The position numbers were made by a program, and so were the translations under genes. From contig JAFTWC010000040.1 of assembly GCA_017465475.1 (NCBI GenBank), forward strand, positions 1 to 63,059: a stretch of DNA of 63,059 bases. The letters run 5' to 3'. The DNA is from Lachnospiraceae bacterium. GTDB lineage: Bacteria > Bacillota > Clostridia > Lachnospirales > Lachnospiraceae. Under the pieces are notes generated by a model. That model ran no database searches. It had not been told where the DNA came from and worked only from the letters and a program-made list of their open reading frames with translations. This document shows positions 8,229 through 16,560 of the stretch, in pieces; positions within the stretch are counted from its first letter, which is position 1; each line of letters begins with the position of its first letter.

Positions 8229-8627
8229 ATGCAGGAAAAAACAGTTACACAAGTAGTAAATGATGTGGAAGGAAGAAGAATTATTGTGTCCGCAGGAATC
8301 GGCCAGACGAATCCTACTGATTTACAGTGGCTGATGGATACGGTATTGAAGCATGCGGCAAAGTGGAAAGCAACCGGTTGGGCATATGTAGCCGATTGCA
8401 CCCAGATGAAACCCATCGGACCGCAGGAAAGCAGTGTTCTTGTTAAGATGACAAAGGCATTTGTGGATGCCGGATGTAAGGCCTTCGGGTTTGCGGAAGG
8501 TGCGTCTATGATGCTTAAGATTCAGGCAAAGAAGAACACGCAGATGTCGGATACCGGTGTAATCGAAGGTCATTTTGCAACGGTAGAAGAGGTGTTGAAT
8601 TGGTTACATACCGATTTGAAGTTATAG
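8229..8627 (+). CDS. Small STAS/SpoIIAA-like protein of unknown function
   Basis: A 132-residue soluble protein behind AAAGGAG and its own consensus promoter. I do not recognise a precise family. The alternation of strands and amphipathic helices (RRIIVSAGIGQTNP, WLMDTVLKHAAKW, GWAYVADCTQM, ESSVLVKMTKAFVDAGCKAFGFAEG, then a final helix VEEVLNWLH) resembles the STAS/SpoIIAA-like fold, in which the strand before the second helix carries a regulatory Ser. Here the position is occupied by the IGPQESSVL region, which has two serines. There is no membrane segment. A regulatory or binding role is possible but not shown. It is monocistronic, closed by a strong terminator. Confidence 0.5.
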   Translation: MQEKTVTQVVNDVEGRRIIVSAGIGQTNPTDLQWLMDTVLKHAAKWKATGWAYVADCTQMKPIGPQESSVLVKMTKAFVDAGCKAFGFAEGASMMLKIQAKKNTQMSDTGVIEGHFATVEEVLNWLHTDLKL

Positions 8628-8642
8628 AATGAATGATAAAAG

Positions 8643-8688
8643 AAGGGCTGTTTTCCTGCTGTGAATTGCAGAAAAACAGCCCTTTTGC
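8643..8688. terminator. Bidirectional intrinsic terminator
   Basis: A 12-base stem AAGGGCTGTTTT (8643-8654) / AAAACAGCCCTT (8673-8684), with a small inner CTGC/GCAG pairing in the loop, sits between two convergent genes. It is followed by T-rich sequence on both strands, so it can end the STAS-like gene and the DUF1292 gene. Confidence 0.85.
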
Positions 8689-8713
8689 ATTTTCATTTGT
8701 TATGATAATGAAA

Positions 8714-9016
8714 TTATTCATCAAACATTTCATCGAACTCCGCATTGTCCAAGAGCTCATCAAAAGCATCGGATACAGCTTCGAATTCGTCGTCGTCTTC
8801 AATGTTGATTAAGTCGATATCATCCTCGCCCTTTTCTTCAAAGCGGTACAGGAAGATTTCGGCATCCGGATCATCCCCCTGCGGAAGCAGTGCAATGTAA
8901 TTCTTATCGTCTACCGGGAAAATGGCAAGAACGTCGCAGATTAACTCGCTGCCGTCTTCTAAGGTTAAGGTGATTTGGTCATTGGTATCTTCATAAAGTT
9001 TGGAATTTTCGTTCAT
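8714..9016 (-). CDS. DUF1292 family protein (YrzB-like)
   Basis: A 100-residue very acidic protein. The sequence DQITLTLEDGSELICDVLAIFPVDDKNYIALLP followed by EIFLYRFEE is the DUF1292 signature found next to or near yrrK/udk genes in Firmicutes. Its C-terminal 35 residues are mostly Asp/Glu with aromatic spacers and look disordered. No function is established for the family. The gene stands alone on the minus strand, with the terminator at 8643-8688 at its end and an inverted repeat in its leader. Confidence 0.85.
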   Translation of the reverse strand: MNENSKLYEDTNDQITLTLEDGSELICDVLAIFPVDDKNYIALLPQGDDPDAEIFLYRFEEKGEDDIDLINIEDDDEFEAVSDAFDELLDNAEFDEMFDE

Positions 9017-9035
9017 GTTATGCTCCTTTCAATTT

Positions 9036-9051
9036 GGATTATGGATAATCC
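9036..9051 (-). promoter_or_regulatory. Inverted repeat in the DUF1292 leader
   Basis: GGATTAT-GG-ATAATCC is a perfect 7-base dyad about 20 bases upstream of the DUF1292 start codon, just before its ribosome binding site. It could be a repressor operator or a small leader hairpin; no regulator is identifiable. Confidence 0.4.
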
Positions 9052-9177
9052 GTTTTATACAGTATAACAGAAATCTAAGGGGTTGAAAAGGGGCTGTTTT
9101 ATCCTTTTTGAAGAATGGGAGAGGTTCGGTATATGCAGAAAAGACCGGATATACAAGAAAATTTTGTCGGATTCACA

Positions 9178-9201
9178 TTTTTGACACAGGAATGTCAAAA
9201 A
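9178..9201. promoter_or_regulatory. Perfect 9-base dyad upstream of the BIG2 gene
   Basis: TTTTTGACA, six bases, then TGTCAAAAA make a perfect inverted repeat ending about 24 bases before a TATAAT box. Placed at or just above the -35 region of the BIG2 gene, it looks like an operator for a dimeric regulator. It is too short of GC and too far from any upstream gene end to be a convincing terminator. Confidence 0.45.
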
Positions 9202-9324
9202 AGATTGCTATATTTTGTATAACACTATAATATTTGGATGAAAAGTTACCGATATATAGTTATGTATAGTAGTTTCCGACGGGAGAAGTTGTACAAGGTT
9301 TAGCAAGACCAAGGAGGCATGCTT

Positions 9325-12300
9325 ATGAAGAAAGCAAATAAGTTGTTTAAAATATATATAGGGGCGCTTGTTTTTTGCGCCCTATTTTCGGTTGGAATGA
9401 AAAAGGAGATGGCGGCCCAGGCAGCTTCTTTGGATTACAAGTTCGTTTACAGAGGAACGGAAGTGAATTCCGGTTCTGAGATTTTGTTGGATGCATTAAA
9501 CAGCTATTTGAATGTACGTTCCAAGGCGACGGAAGAGGAGTCCGGTGGTTTGCCGGCGTCTGCTACGGTTGAGTTTCTCAGTTCCGATGAGAGTGTTGTG
9601 GTTTGTGAATCGACCGGTACACAGGGTATGACAAAGTTAGTTCGTAAAGGTCCGGGATATTCTACGGTTACGGCGATTATTAAAGATGGTGATTATAATT
9701 ATGCCATCAGTTGTATTGTGCGGGTTAAACTCGAGATTACCAATCAAAACTTCTCCACCATTGACTGGGAAGGCCATCAGGCATTAAAGTTAGACAAAGT
9801 CGGTGACAAGAAGCAGGTTGTTTTGAAATATGTGGATTATGAAGGAAACGGTGAGTTTAAAGATAATACGTTAGTAGAATGGCGTTCCACCAATGAGATG
9901 GTAGCGACGGTAGATAAGTTTGGTAATGTAACGGCTGTGGGTGCCGGACGCGCACAGATTGAGGTATACACCTTGACGGCATCCGGTTCGGATAAGCCAT
10001 TGATTGACGATGCGACGGTTATTGTGGCACCGGTCGGTTCTTTTACGGAAGATAAGGATTACAAGGGGTATCAGGATAAGATATCCACACAGATTTCAAA
10101 AGACAATTTTATGATTTACATAAACGGTCAGTCTGCGACACCTCTTCACTGGAAGGTTTCTCAGTTGATAACCGTGAAAGGCAAGCCGCAGGAAAAAGAA
10201 CTTTCACCGAACAGTGATGTGATGAAGTATTCCATTAACGAATACAGCGGCAGCGTGAACTTCACCGGCGTAAAGGCCGGTACTTATGTGATTCGTGCCT
10301 ATGTAGATAAGGAATATATCGGAAACGGAGCCATTCCGAGTTTTGAGGCTAAGGTTGTTGTGCTGTTTGATTTGACGGATAAGAAATTGTTGATGAACGT
10401 AGGGGATACCTATGATATTATTGAGAATTCCAATATTCCGGCAGCAGACCAGTTCACTTACCATTCTACCAACAGAAATGTAGCTGCGGTAGATAGCAAG
10501 GGTGTGATTACGGCGAAAAACAGTTCTCCGGATACGGTTACGATTACATTGTCCTACGTGGACAACGGCATTTTTGAAACCGGTGGTACCGGGGAGTATG
10601 CAACCGGAGTTCCGGAAATGACCATTGAGGTTATCGTTATTGACGGAATTAAGTTAAATTATTCCGAAGTGACCATTCATACAAAGGGTACGGTACAGTT
10701 GGATCCGATTCTTACAAACCGTGTAGAGCCGGTGACATGGACCACCTCCGATTCTAAGATTGCTACCGTAGAAAACGGTCTTGTTACAGGTATCAAAGAA
10801 GGTACGGCAGTGATTACGGCCCAGCAGATTATTAACGGCATTGTAAAGACTGCAACCTGTACGGTATATGTACAGGCATCGGTAGAAGATGTGACCTTGG
10901 ACCCGGAAGAGATTACCTTAGGAATCGGAAAGTACGAAACCATTCAGGCATCCGTAAAACCGAGTTCCTTAAACGGTGTTTCTTTAAAGTGGGTTTCTTC
11001 CAATGAAGATATCGTTAAGATTACCGAGACCGGAAGATTATCGGTAACTATTCAGGGTGTTGCGGGCGGAAACGCAGTGATTTCTGCCATTAATCAGGAT
11101 AATGTTGTGGTTGGATTTACCAGTGTGACGGTACTGCAGCCGGTGGAAGGCATGACCTTATCAGAAACAGAGGTAACGTCCAGAATCGGTGACAAAGTCC
11201 AGCTTCGTGCTACGATTACTCCGGATAACGCAACTAATCAAGAGGTAACCTGGAAGTCATCCAACGAAAAGGTAGCTACCGTATCCAATAACGGTTTGGT
11301 TACCATGAAAGCGGCAGGAACCGCATCCATTATTTGTACATCTGTGGATAATCCAGCGGTACAGGCATTCTGTAACGTGACAGTCTTAAAGGCTGTAAGC
11401 GGTGTGGAATTGGATATTGAGTCCAGAGAAATGTATGTGGGTGAAAATTATCGTTTAACCTATCAGGTGACTCCGAAGGATGCAAGCACACCGGAGGTAA
11501 TCTGGATGTCTACCAACACTTCCGTGGTACAGGTAGATAATACCGGTATGTTAACGGCAAACGGTGTGGGGCAGGCAGAGATAATTATTAAAACAGTAGA
11601 TGGTTCTTATATGGACCTTTGTACGATTGTTGTAAAGCAGAAGCCGACGGATGTTAAGCTTTCCGTATCTAACTTAACTATGAATGCCGGTGAGTATTTC
11701 TATCTTGACCCGGTGCTTACTCCGGCCAACAGTACCAAAGAGGGATTGGTTTGGGAAAGTGTTGATCCGGATATTGCGACGGTATCTTCTTCCGGACGTG
11801 TGGCTGCCAAAGCAGGCGGACAAACTCTTATTATGGTAAAGACGGAAAACGGTGCAACCGCATTTTGTAAGCTTACGGTTTTGGAAGCGGTTGTATCTGT
11901 AGAGTTAGATGAAAAAGAAGTGCTGATTGATGTAGGCGAAGAGATTTCCCTGACACCGATTTTCTTCCCGGCTACCGCCAGTGATACAACGGTAACCTGG
12001 ACCAGCTCCAATGAGGATATTGCAACCGTAAACAAAGACGGTGAAGTGGTAGGTGTCAGCGGCGGTGTGGCAGTTATCGAATGTAAGACCTACGATGGCG
12101 GATACAATGCATTTTGTATTGTGACCGTCTATGAAGAGGTTACCAGTCTTAAGATTGTTCCGGAACAGTATAAACTGGGTCTTGGAAAAACATATACGTT
12201 GTCGGTAGAGATTAATAAAGAAACGGCGACCAATAAAGAAGTAGAGTGGTTTTCCAGTGACGAAGATGTTGTAACAGTGGATCAAAAGGGTAGAATCAAA

Positions 12301-13107
12301 GGTATTTCCTTGGGATATGCTACCATTACTGCAGTGGCACTGGATGGAAGTGATGCGGAAGCAACTTGTGAAATCAGGGTTGTTACGGAAGTGACCGGAA
12401 TGACCATGAATTATACGTCCATTACCTTGATACAAGGAAATACATTCCAGTTGGATGCGGCAATCCGTCCGGCAGATGCGACCTACAATACGCCGGCATG
12501 GGAGTCTGACAATCCGGATATTGCAATGGTAGATGATGACGGTATCGTCACTGCAATTTCACCGGGCACAGCATGGGTAACTGCAAGTGCGAGAGACAGT
12601 AGCGGAAAGTATTGTAAGTGTTTTGTAACGGTTATTGAGCCGATTCCAGCTACCGGTGTAACCACTATGGTGGATGAGATTGTGATGGCGCCGGGAGAAA
12701 AGAAGACGGTTGTTGCGAAAGCCACTCCGGCAAATACGACGGACTCCATGATGTGGACATCGTCGGATGAATCCATTGTGCGAGTAAACCCGGTATCCGG
12801 AGAGATTACAGCAATTGCCCCGGGAAATGCTACTGTCATTGTTATGATGGATTCCGGTAAGAAAGCCGTGATAAATGTTATTGTTGTCGGTTTAAACCGT
12901 ACCTCGGTTGTGATGGATTATTATTCCTCCGGAGTTACGTTGTATGTAGAAGGTGCCAAGTCCACCGTACGTTGGTATTCCACTAATCCGAGAGTAGTAG
13001 AAGTAAATAACGGTAGATTAACCTCCAGAGGTTCCGGAACGGCAACGGTAGAAGCAAGAGTAAACGGACGAACGTTAACCTGTACGGTAAGAGTAATTTC
13101 ACCGTAA
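9325..13107 (+). CDS. Large secreted protein with tandem BIG2 Ig-like domains
   Basis: The start is ATG 9325, seven bases after AAGGAGG; the ATG at 9319 is too close to it. The 1260-residue product has a signal peptide (basic start, hydrophobic core, AAQAA cleavage region near residue 36). The rest is a chain of about 80-residue BIG2 domains, at least ten clear and up to fourteen. Each begins with a V-x-x-V/M-x-L-type strand and contains W-x-S-S/T-N/D-x-x-I/V-A-T/V followed by G-x-V/I-T/A-A. There is no LPXTG, LysM, SLH or C-terminal membrane span, so surface attachment is unexplained. BIG2 chains usually form adhesive or scaffolding stalks. The gene is monocistronic and ends at a hairpin. 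Confidence 0.9.
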   Translation: MKKANKLFKIYIGALVFCALFSVGMKKEMAAQAASLDYKFVYRGTEVNSGSEILLDALNSYLNVRSKATEEESGGLPASATVEFLSSDESVVVCESTGTQGMTKLVRKGPGYSTVTAIIKDGDYNYAISCIVRVKLEITNQNFSTIDWEGHQALKLDKVGDKKQVVLKYVDYEGNGEFKDNTLVEWRSTNEMVATVDKFGNVTAVGAGRAQIEVYTLTASGSDKPLIDDATVIVAPVGSFTEDKDYKGYQDKISTQISKDNFMIYINGQSATPLHWKVSQLITVKGKPQEKELSPNSDVMKYSINEYSGSVNFTGVKAGTYVIRAYVDKEYIGNGAIPSFEAKVVVLFDLTDKKLLMNVGDTYDIIENSNIPAADQFTYHSTNRNVAAVDSKGVITAKNSSPDTVTITLSYVDNGIFETGGTGEYATGVPEMTIEVIVIDGIKLNYSEVTIHTKGTVQLDPILTNRVEPVTWTTSDSKIATVENGLVTGIKEGTAVITAQQIINGIVKTATCTVYVQASVEDVTLDPEEITLGIGKYETIQASVKPSSLNGVSLKWVSSNEDIVKITETGRLSVTIQGVAGGNAVISAINQDNVVVGFTSVTVLQPVEGMTLSETEVTSRIGDKVQLRATITPDNATNQEVTWKSSNEKVATVSNNGLVTMKAAGTASIICTSVDNPAVQAFCNVTVLKAVSGVELDIESREMYVGENYRLTYQVTPKDASTPEVIWMSTNTSVVQVDNTGMLTANGVGQAEIIIKTVDGSYMDLCTIVVKQKPTDVKLSVSNLTMNAGEYFYLDPVLTPANSTKEGLVWESVDPDIATVSSSGRVAAKAGGQTLIMVKTENGATAFCKLTVLEAVVSVELDEKEVLIDVGEEISLTPIFFPATASDTTVTWTSSNEDIATVNKDGEVVGVSGGVAVIECKTYDGGYNAFCIVTVYEEVTSLKIVPEQYKLGLGKTYTLSVEINKETATNKEVEWFSSDEDVVTVDQKGRIKGISLGYATITAVALDGSDAEATCEIRVVTEVTGMTMNYTSITLIQGNTFQLDAAIRPADATYNTPAWESDNPDIAMVDDDGIVTAISPGTAWVTASARDSSGKYCKCFVTVIEPIPATGVTTMVDEIVMAPGEKKTVVAKATPANTTDSMMWTSSDESIVRVNPVSGEITAIAPGNATVIVMMDSGKKAVINVIVVGLNRTSVVMDYYSSGVTLYVEGAKSTVRWYSTNPRVVEVNNGRLTSRGSGTATVEARVNGRTLTCTVRVISP

Positions 13108-13127
13108 AATAAGAAAATGGTACTGTT

Positions 13128-13157
13128 AGTAAGCCGGAGGAGAAACTCCGGCTTACT
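13128..13157 (+). terminator. Hairpin after the BIG2 gene
   Basis: AGTAAGCCGGAG (13128-13139) pairs perfectly with CTCCGGCTTACT (13146-13157) across a 6-base loop. The following GTTATAACAAAA is only weakly T-rich, so termination may be partial or the hairpin may protect the 3' end. Confidence 0.65.
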
Positions 13158-13222
13158 GTTATAACAAAAGGACAAAGAGAATCGGATTTTTATGAAGAGA
13201 AGGGGAAGAGAAAGGAGTTTTT

Positions 13223-14908
13223 ATGTTACAAAGCTTGAGGGTGAGTAATTTTGCGCTCATTGAGGAACTGGAAGTTACGTTTAAAGAAGGGCTTAATATT
13301 TTAACCGGCGAGACCGGTGCGGGAAAATCCATTTTGTTAGGTTCCGTACAAGCTGCATTGGGAGCGAAAGCATCAAAGGAATCCATTCGGAACGGAGCGG
13401 AATCAGCCTATGTGGAAATTGTTTTTGAAAACTGTTCCAAAGCGGTGGAAGAAGAACTTGCTAAGGAGGAATTGTCATTAGAGGATGGTAGTGTTACGAT
13501 TTCGAGAAAAATTACGAGTGCAGGAAAAAGTGTCAGTAGGATTAACGGTGAGACAGTGACTGCAACCACGGTAAAAGCGGTAGCTTCGCTTCTTCTAGAA
13601 ATCCACGGTCAGCAGGAGCATCATACCTTATTAAATAAGGAGAAGCATTTGGAGTTATTGGATCGTTTTGCCGGTGAGGCGATTACGAAGAAAAAGGAAG
13701 AAGTAGCGTTATTATTTCATCGATATCGTGAATTGAAAACAGAATTATCAAAAGCGAAGGAAGACGCCACGAATAAAAACCGCGATTGTTCTTATTTGGA
13801 ATTTGCTTGTCGGGAAATTGCGGACGCCGCGTATCGAAAAGGGGAAGAGGAACAACTGGAGCGAGATTTTGAACGCTTGTCTCATGCAAAGGCATTGGCA
13901 GGTGGTGTGGCGGCGGCATTGTCGGCTACGTCAGACGGGGCGGGAGAAACGGCAGACAGTCTGGTAAACTCTGCGGTGCGCAGTTTGTCCAAAATCAGTG
14001 GATATGATACGGAAGCGGCGGAGTTGTTGGGGTGTGTGGAAGAAATTGCGGCTCTCCTTTCTGATTTTAATCGCAGTGCAGGACAGTATTTGGAGGCGTT
14101 AGCTGACAGTGAAGAAGAATATGTCAGAGTATCGGAGCGCCTGGATTTACTGAATCGTTTAAAGTCGAAGTACGGAAAAACGATGGAAGAAGTGCTTGCC
14201 TACGGAAAAGAATGTGAAGAAAAACTAGAGAAATATGCGGATTACGATGCATACATGGAACGTCTGGAAAAAGAGTATACAGCTGTAGAAAAAGATTTAA
14301 ATAGGGCTAGTGAAGCTTTGAGTACAATTCGAAAAGAAATGGCTGTGGGACTCGCTGAACAAATTAAAAAAGCTCTTTCTGAATTGAATTTCCTGGAAGT
14401 GAGGTTTGAAATTCGGTTTGAACGGACAGACTATGGAATAAACGGAGTTGATGCAGCAGAGTTTTATATTGCTACGAATCCGGGAGAAGAGATAAAGCCT
14501 TTAATAAAAGTGGCATCCGGCGGAGAACTTTCACGTATTATGCTTGCACTTAAATCAGTGTTTGCGGATAAAGACGAGATTCCGACCTTAATATTTGATG
14601 AAATTGATACAGGAATCAGCGGACGGACTGCCCAGATGGTGTCTGAAAAAATGGCAGCAATTTCAAAAAATCGTCAGTTGTTGTGTATTACACATTTGCC
14701 TCAGATTGCGGCAATGGCTGATACTCATTATTTGATTGAAAAGACGACTGACGGAGTAAAGACAGTAACGAATCTTGCGCGTCTTTCTGAGGAACAATCC
14801 GTGGAAGAACTTGCAAGAATGTTGGGTGGAGCTATCATTACCGATGCAGTACTTGAAAATGCAAGGGAAATGAAATCTTTGGCAGTTACAAAAAAATCGA
14901 ATCGATAA
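13223..14908 (+). CDS. recN: DNA repair protein RecN
   Basis: A 561-residue SMC-like ATPase of normal RecN length. It opens with MLQSLRVSNFALIEELEV and Walker A GETGAGKS (residues 29-36), followed by the RecN-specific IHGQQEHHTLLN. Long central coiled-coil segments (about 150-380) come next, then the ABC signature VASGGELSRIMLALK, Walker B LIFDEIDTGISG and a C-terminal ITHLPQIAAMAD. RecN is an early responder to double-strand breaks and bridges DNA ends. RecN followed by spoIVB is a common Clostridia and Bacilli order, supporting the call; the usual upstream argR is absent here. Confidence 0.95.
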   Translation: MLQSLRVSNFALIEELEVTFKEGLNILTGETGAGKSILLGSVQAALGAKASKESIRNGAESAYVEIVFENCSKAVEEELAKEELSLEDGSVTISRKITSAGKSVSRINGETVTATTVKAVASLLLEIHGQQEHHTLLNKEKHLELLDRFAGEAITKKKEEVALLFHRYRELKTELSKAKEDATNKNRDCSYLEFACREIADAAYRKGEEEQLERDFERLSHAKALAGGVAAALSATSDGAGETADSLVNSAVRSLSKISGYDTEAAELLGCVEEIAALLSDFNRSAGQYLEALADSEEEYVRVSERLDLLNRLKSKYGKTMEEVLAYGKECEEKLEKYADYDAYMERLEKEYTAVEKDLNRASEALSTIRKEMAVGLAEQIKKALSELNFLEVRFEIRFERTDYGINGVDAAEFYIATNPGEEIKPLIKVASGGELSRIMLALKSVFADKDEIPTLIFDEIDTGISGRTAQMVSEKMAAISKNRQLLCITHLPQIAAMADTHYLIEKTTDGVKTVTNLARLSEEQSVEELARMLGGAIITDAVLENAREMKSLAVTKKSNR

Positions 14909-14957
14909 AAGTTTATAAAAAAAGGAAGTTTGAATTGTCACTTCCGACGCATACTAT

Positions 14958-14998
14958 TAGGGAACCTGTTTTTTGGCAGTGTTCCCTATTTTGTTATT
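14958..14998 (+). terminator. Intrinsic terminator after recN
   Basis: TAGGGAAC (14958-14965) pairs with GTTCCCTA (14981-14988) and is followed by TTTTGTTATTT. It lies between recN and spoIVB, so spoIVB probably has its own promoter. Confidence 0.7.
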
Positions 14999-15055
14999 TA
15001 GGAAAACAAGTTAGGGATGCCACCGGGTTTAAATGGAAGGAAAGGGTGGTATCGT

Positions 15056-16327
15056 ATGAAGAAAAAATATCGTGGTTGGTTAGTAGCGGCACTTGTGTTA
15101 AACATAATCGCATTGTTGGGATACGGAATTCATTATTACAAGGAGAGTATTCCGGAAGAAATCAGAGTTATTACAGGACAGGAAGAGAAGTTATCGTTTC
15201 TGTTCCCCTTTTCTGCGGAAATAGAAGGGGACAGTGTCGGTGTATTGGAAATAAACAGAAAGCCCCTTGCAAAGGGAAGTGTAAAAATTGACTTATCTGA
15301 TGCTGTTACGGTAGAGGCTTCTGAGAAAACCAGCGCCACTATGGAAGTGAAGTTGTTCGGATTTATCCCGTTAAAAAAAGTTGAAATTTCGGCGGTATCA
15401 CCGGAAAGTGTCACCGTAGGCGGTTCGGCCATTGGAATTCATGTAGAAACAAAAGGAATTTTGGTATTGGGAACCACTTCTGTAACCGGTGAAGACAAGA
15501 TGACCTATGAGCCTGCGGAAAATCGTTTAAAATCAGGGGATTATATTGTAGAGGTAAATAATGTAACAATGACTTGTAAAGAAGATTTAATGGAAATGTT
15601 AAAAGAATCCGACGGGAAATCCTTGCAGATGAAAGTACGAAGAGGAAAGGAAACGGTGGAAACGGTGGTGACACCGATACGAACAGCGGACGGAAGCTAT
15701 AAAATCGGAACGTGGATACGAGATGATACCCAGGGAATCGGGACCCTGACCTATATCACCCAGGATGGAAAATTCGGAGCATTGGGACATGGGATTACAG
15801 ACATAGATACCGGTGTTCTGTTAGAAGTGGACGGCGGAAATGCGTATGACGCAGAAATCTTGCGGATTGTGAAAGGAGAGCCGGGCACGCCGGGAGAATT
15901 GAGCGGTGTAATACACAGGGCAGAAGAAGAACGTTTGGGTACCGTAAGTAAAAATACAGCCCAAGGAATATTCGGAACCGTAAAAGAGAATTGTTGGTTA
16001 AAAAACAGTGGGAGAAATATTGAAATCGGTTTGAAACAAGAGGTAAAAAAAGGAAAAGCGTCAATATTATGTGAAATCAATGGAAATGTAAATGAATACG
16101 AAATCGAAATCCAACAAATCGACTACTCAAACAGAAACCATGCGAAGGGCCTGGTTCTAAAAATAACAGATGAAGAACTGATAGAACTAACCGGCGGAAT
16201 CGTTCAAGGCATGAGCGGAAGCCCAATTATACAAAACGGAAAACTGATTGGGGCAGTAACCCATGTATTTATAAGAGATAGCACCAAAGGGTATGGAACA
16301 TTTATAGAAAATATGATACACAATTGA
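15056..16327 (+). CDS. spoIVB: SpoIVB signalling serine peptidase
   Basis: The start is ATG 15056, behind GGAAAGGAAAGGGTGG; the longer frame from 15017 includes the ribosome binding site. The 423-residue protein has an N-terminal membrane span (WLVAALVLNIIALLGYGIHYY), a PDZ domain (about 110-190, including LKSGDYIVEVNN and GKSLQMKVRRGKE) and an S55 peptidase domain. His in GALGHGITDIDTG and Ser in IVQGMSGSPIIQNGKLIGAVTHV are the expected catalytic residues. In Bacillus SpoIVB is secreted by the forespore and cleaves SpoIVFA, releasing pro-sigma-K processing in the mother cell. Spo0A normally follows directly; here about 3.7 kb intervene. Confidence 0.95.
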   Translation: MKKKYRGWLVAALVLNIIALLGYGIHYYKESIPEEIRVITGQEEKLSFLFPFSAEIEGDSVGVLEINRKPLAKGSVKIDLSDAVTVEASEKTSATMEVKLFGFIPLKKVEISAVSPESVTVGGSAIGIHVETKGILVLGTTSVTGEDKMTYEPAENRLKSGDYIVEVNNVTMTCKEDLMEMLKESDGKSLQMKVRRGKETVETVVTPIRTADGSYKIGTWIRDDTQGIGTLTYITQDGKFGALGHGITDIDTGVLLEVDGGNAYDAEILRIVKGEPGTPGELSGVIHRAEEERLGTVSKNTAQGIFGTVKENCWLKNSGRNIEIGLKQEVKKGKASILCEINGNVNEYEIEIQQIDYSNRNHAKGLVLKITDEELIELTGGIVQGMSGSPIIQNGKLIGAVTHVFIRDSTKGYGTFIENMIHN

Positions 16328-16328
16328 G

Positions 16329-16463
16329 TCCGGACCTAAAAGAGAAAAGATGCGATTACGCGGAAAGCTTGCTTTCCGGAGTGATCGCATCTTTTCTCTT
16401 TTAAGAGCCGGCGAAAGCCGGCTCATGAGCAGGAAGCGGAGCAAACTGCGAATGAGGTCCGGA
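16329..16463. repeat. Nested palindromic intergenic element
   Basis: Three levels of pairing are present. An outer 9-base stem joins TCCGGACCT (16329-16337) to AGGTCCGGA (16455-16463). Inside it a perfect 19-base stem runs 16338-16356 / 16384-16402, with an inner CGGAAAGC/GCTTTCCG hairpin (16361-16368/16371-16378). A second arm is GAGCCGGC-GAAA-GCCGGCTC (16405-16424). The first arm, ending in CTCTTTT, can act as the spoIVB terminator. The whole resembles a mobile or REP-like structured repeat more than a simple terminator. Confidence 0.75.
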
Positions 16464-16485
16464 GGGACAGAGCAGGAAGCGAAGC
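16427..16485 (+). repeat. Pair of 16-base direct repeats beside the palindromic element
   Basis: GAGCAGGAAGCGGAGC (16427-16442) and GAGCAGGAAGCGAAGC (16470-16485) differ at one base. They bracket the right-hand outer stem of the palindromic element. Their origin, by slippage or as part of a dispersed repeat family, cannot be told from one locus. Confidence 0.65.
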
Positions 16486-16498
16486 CGTTTACTTAAGA

Positions 16499-16527
16499 TT
16501 GCATTTTCTATTAAAAAACGTTATAAT
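16499..16527 (+). promoter_or_regulatory. Sigma-A promoter for the SGNH hydrolase gene
   Basis: TTGCAT (16499-16504), a 17-base spacer and TATAAT (16522-16527) lie 34 bases before the ATG at 16561, downstream of the structured repeat. Confidence 0.7.
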
Positions 16528-16560
16528 AACTCCAGATACATCAGAAAGGCGGGGTTACAT

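Larger units (their letters stand above)
9017..9324. other. 308-base divergent intergenic region
   Basis: This spacer separates the minus-strand DUF1292 gene from the plus-strand BIG2 gene. On the minus strand it has a leader inverted repeat and a possible TTTCAA-16-TATACT promoter. On the plus strand it holds a perfect dyad at 9178-9201, a possible TATAAT at 9226-9231 with TTGCTA 15 bases before it, and AAGGAGG at 9311-9317. I see no RNA gene or coding sequence in it. Confidence 0.6.

Noticed and set aside
11905-12435. Antisense open frame inside the BIG2 gene
   Set aside because: It has no ribosome binding site and no recognisable domain, and its length follows from codon bias of the repeated domains on the other strand. 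Similar antisense frames elsewhere were also left out.
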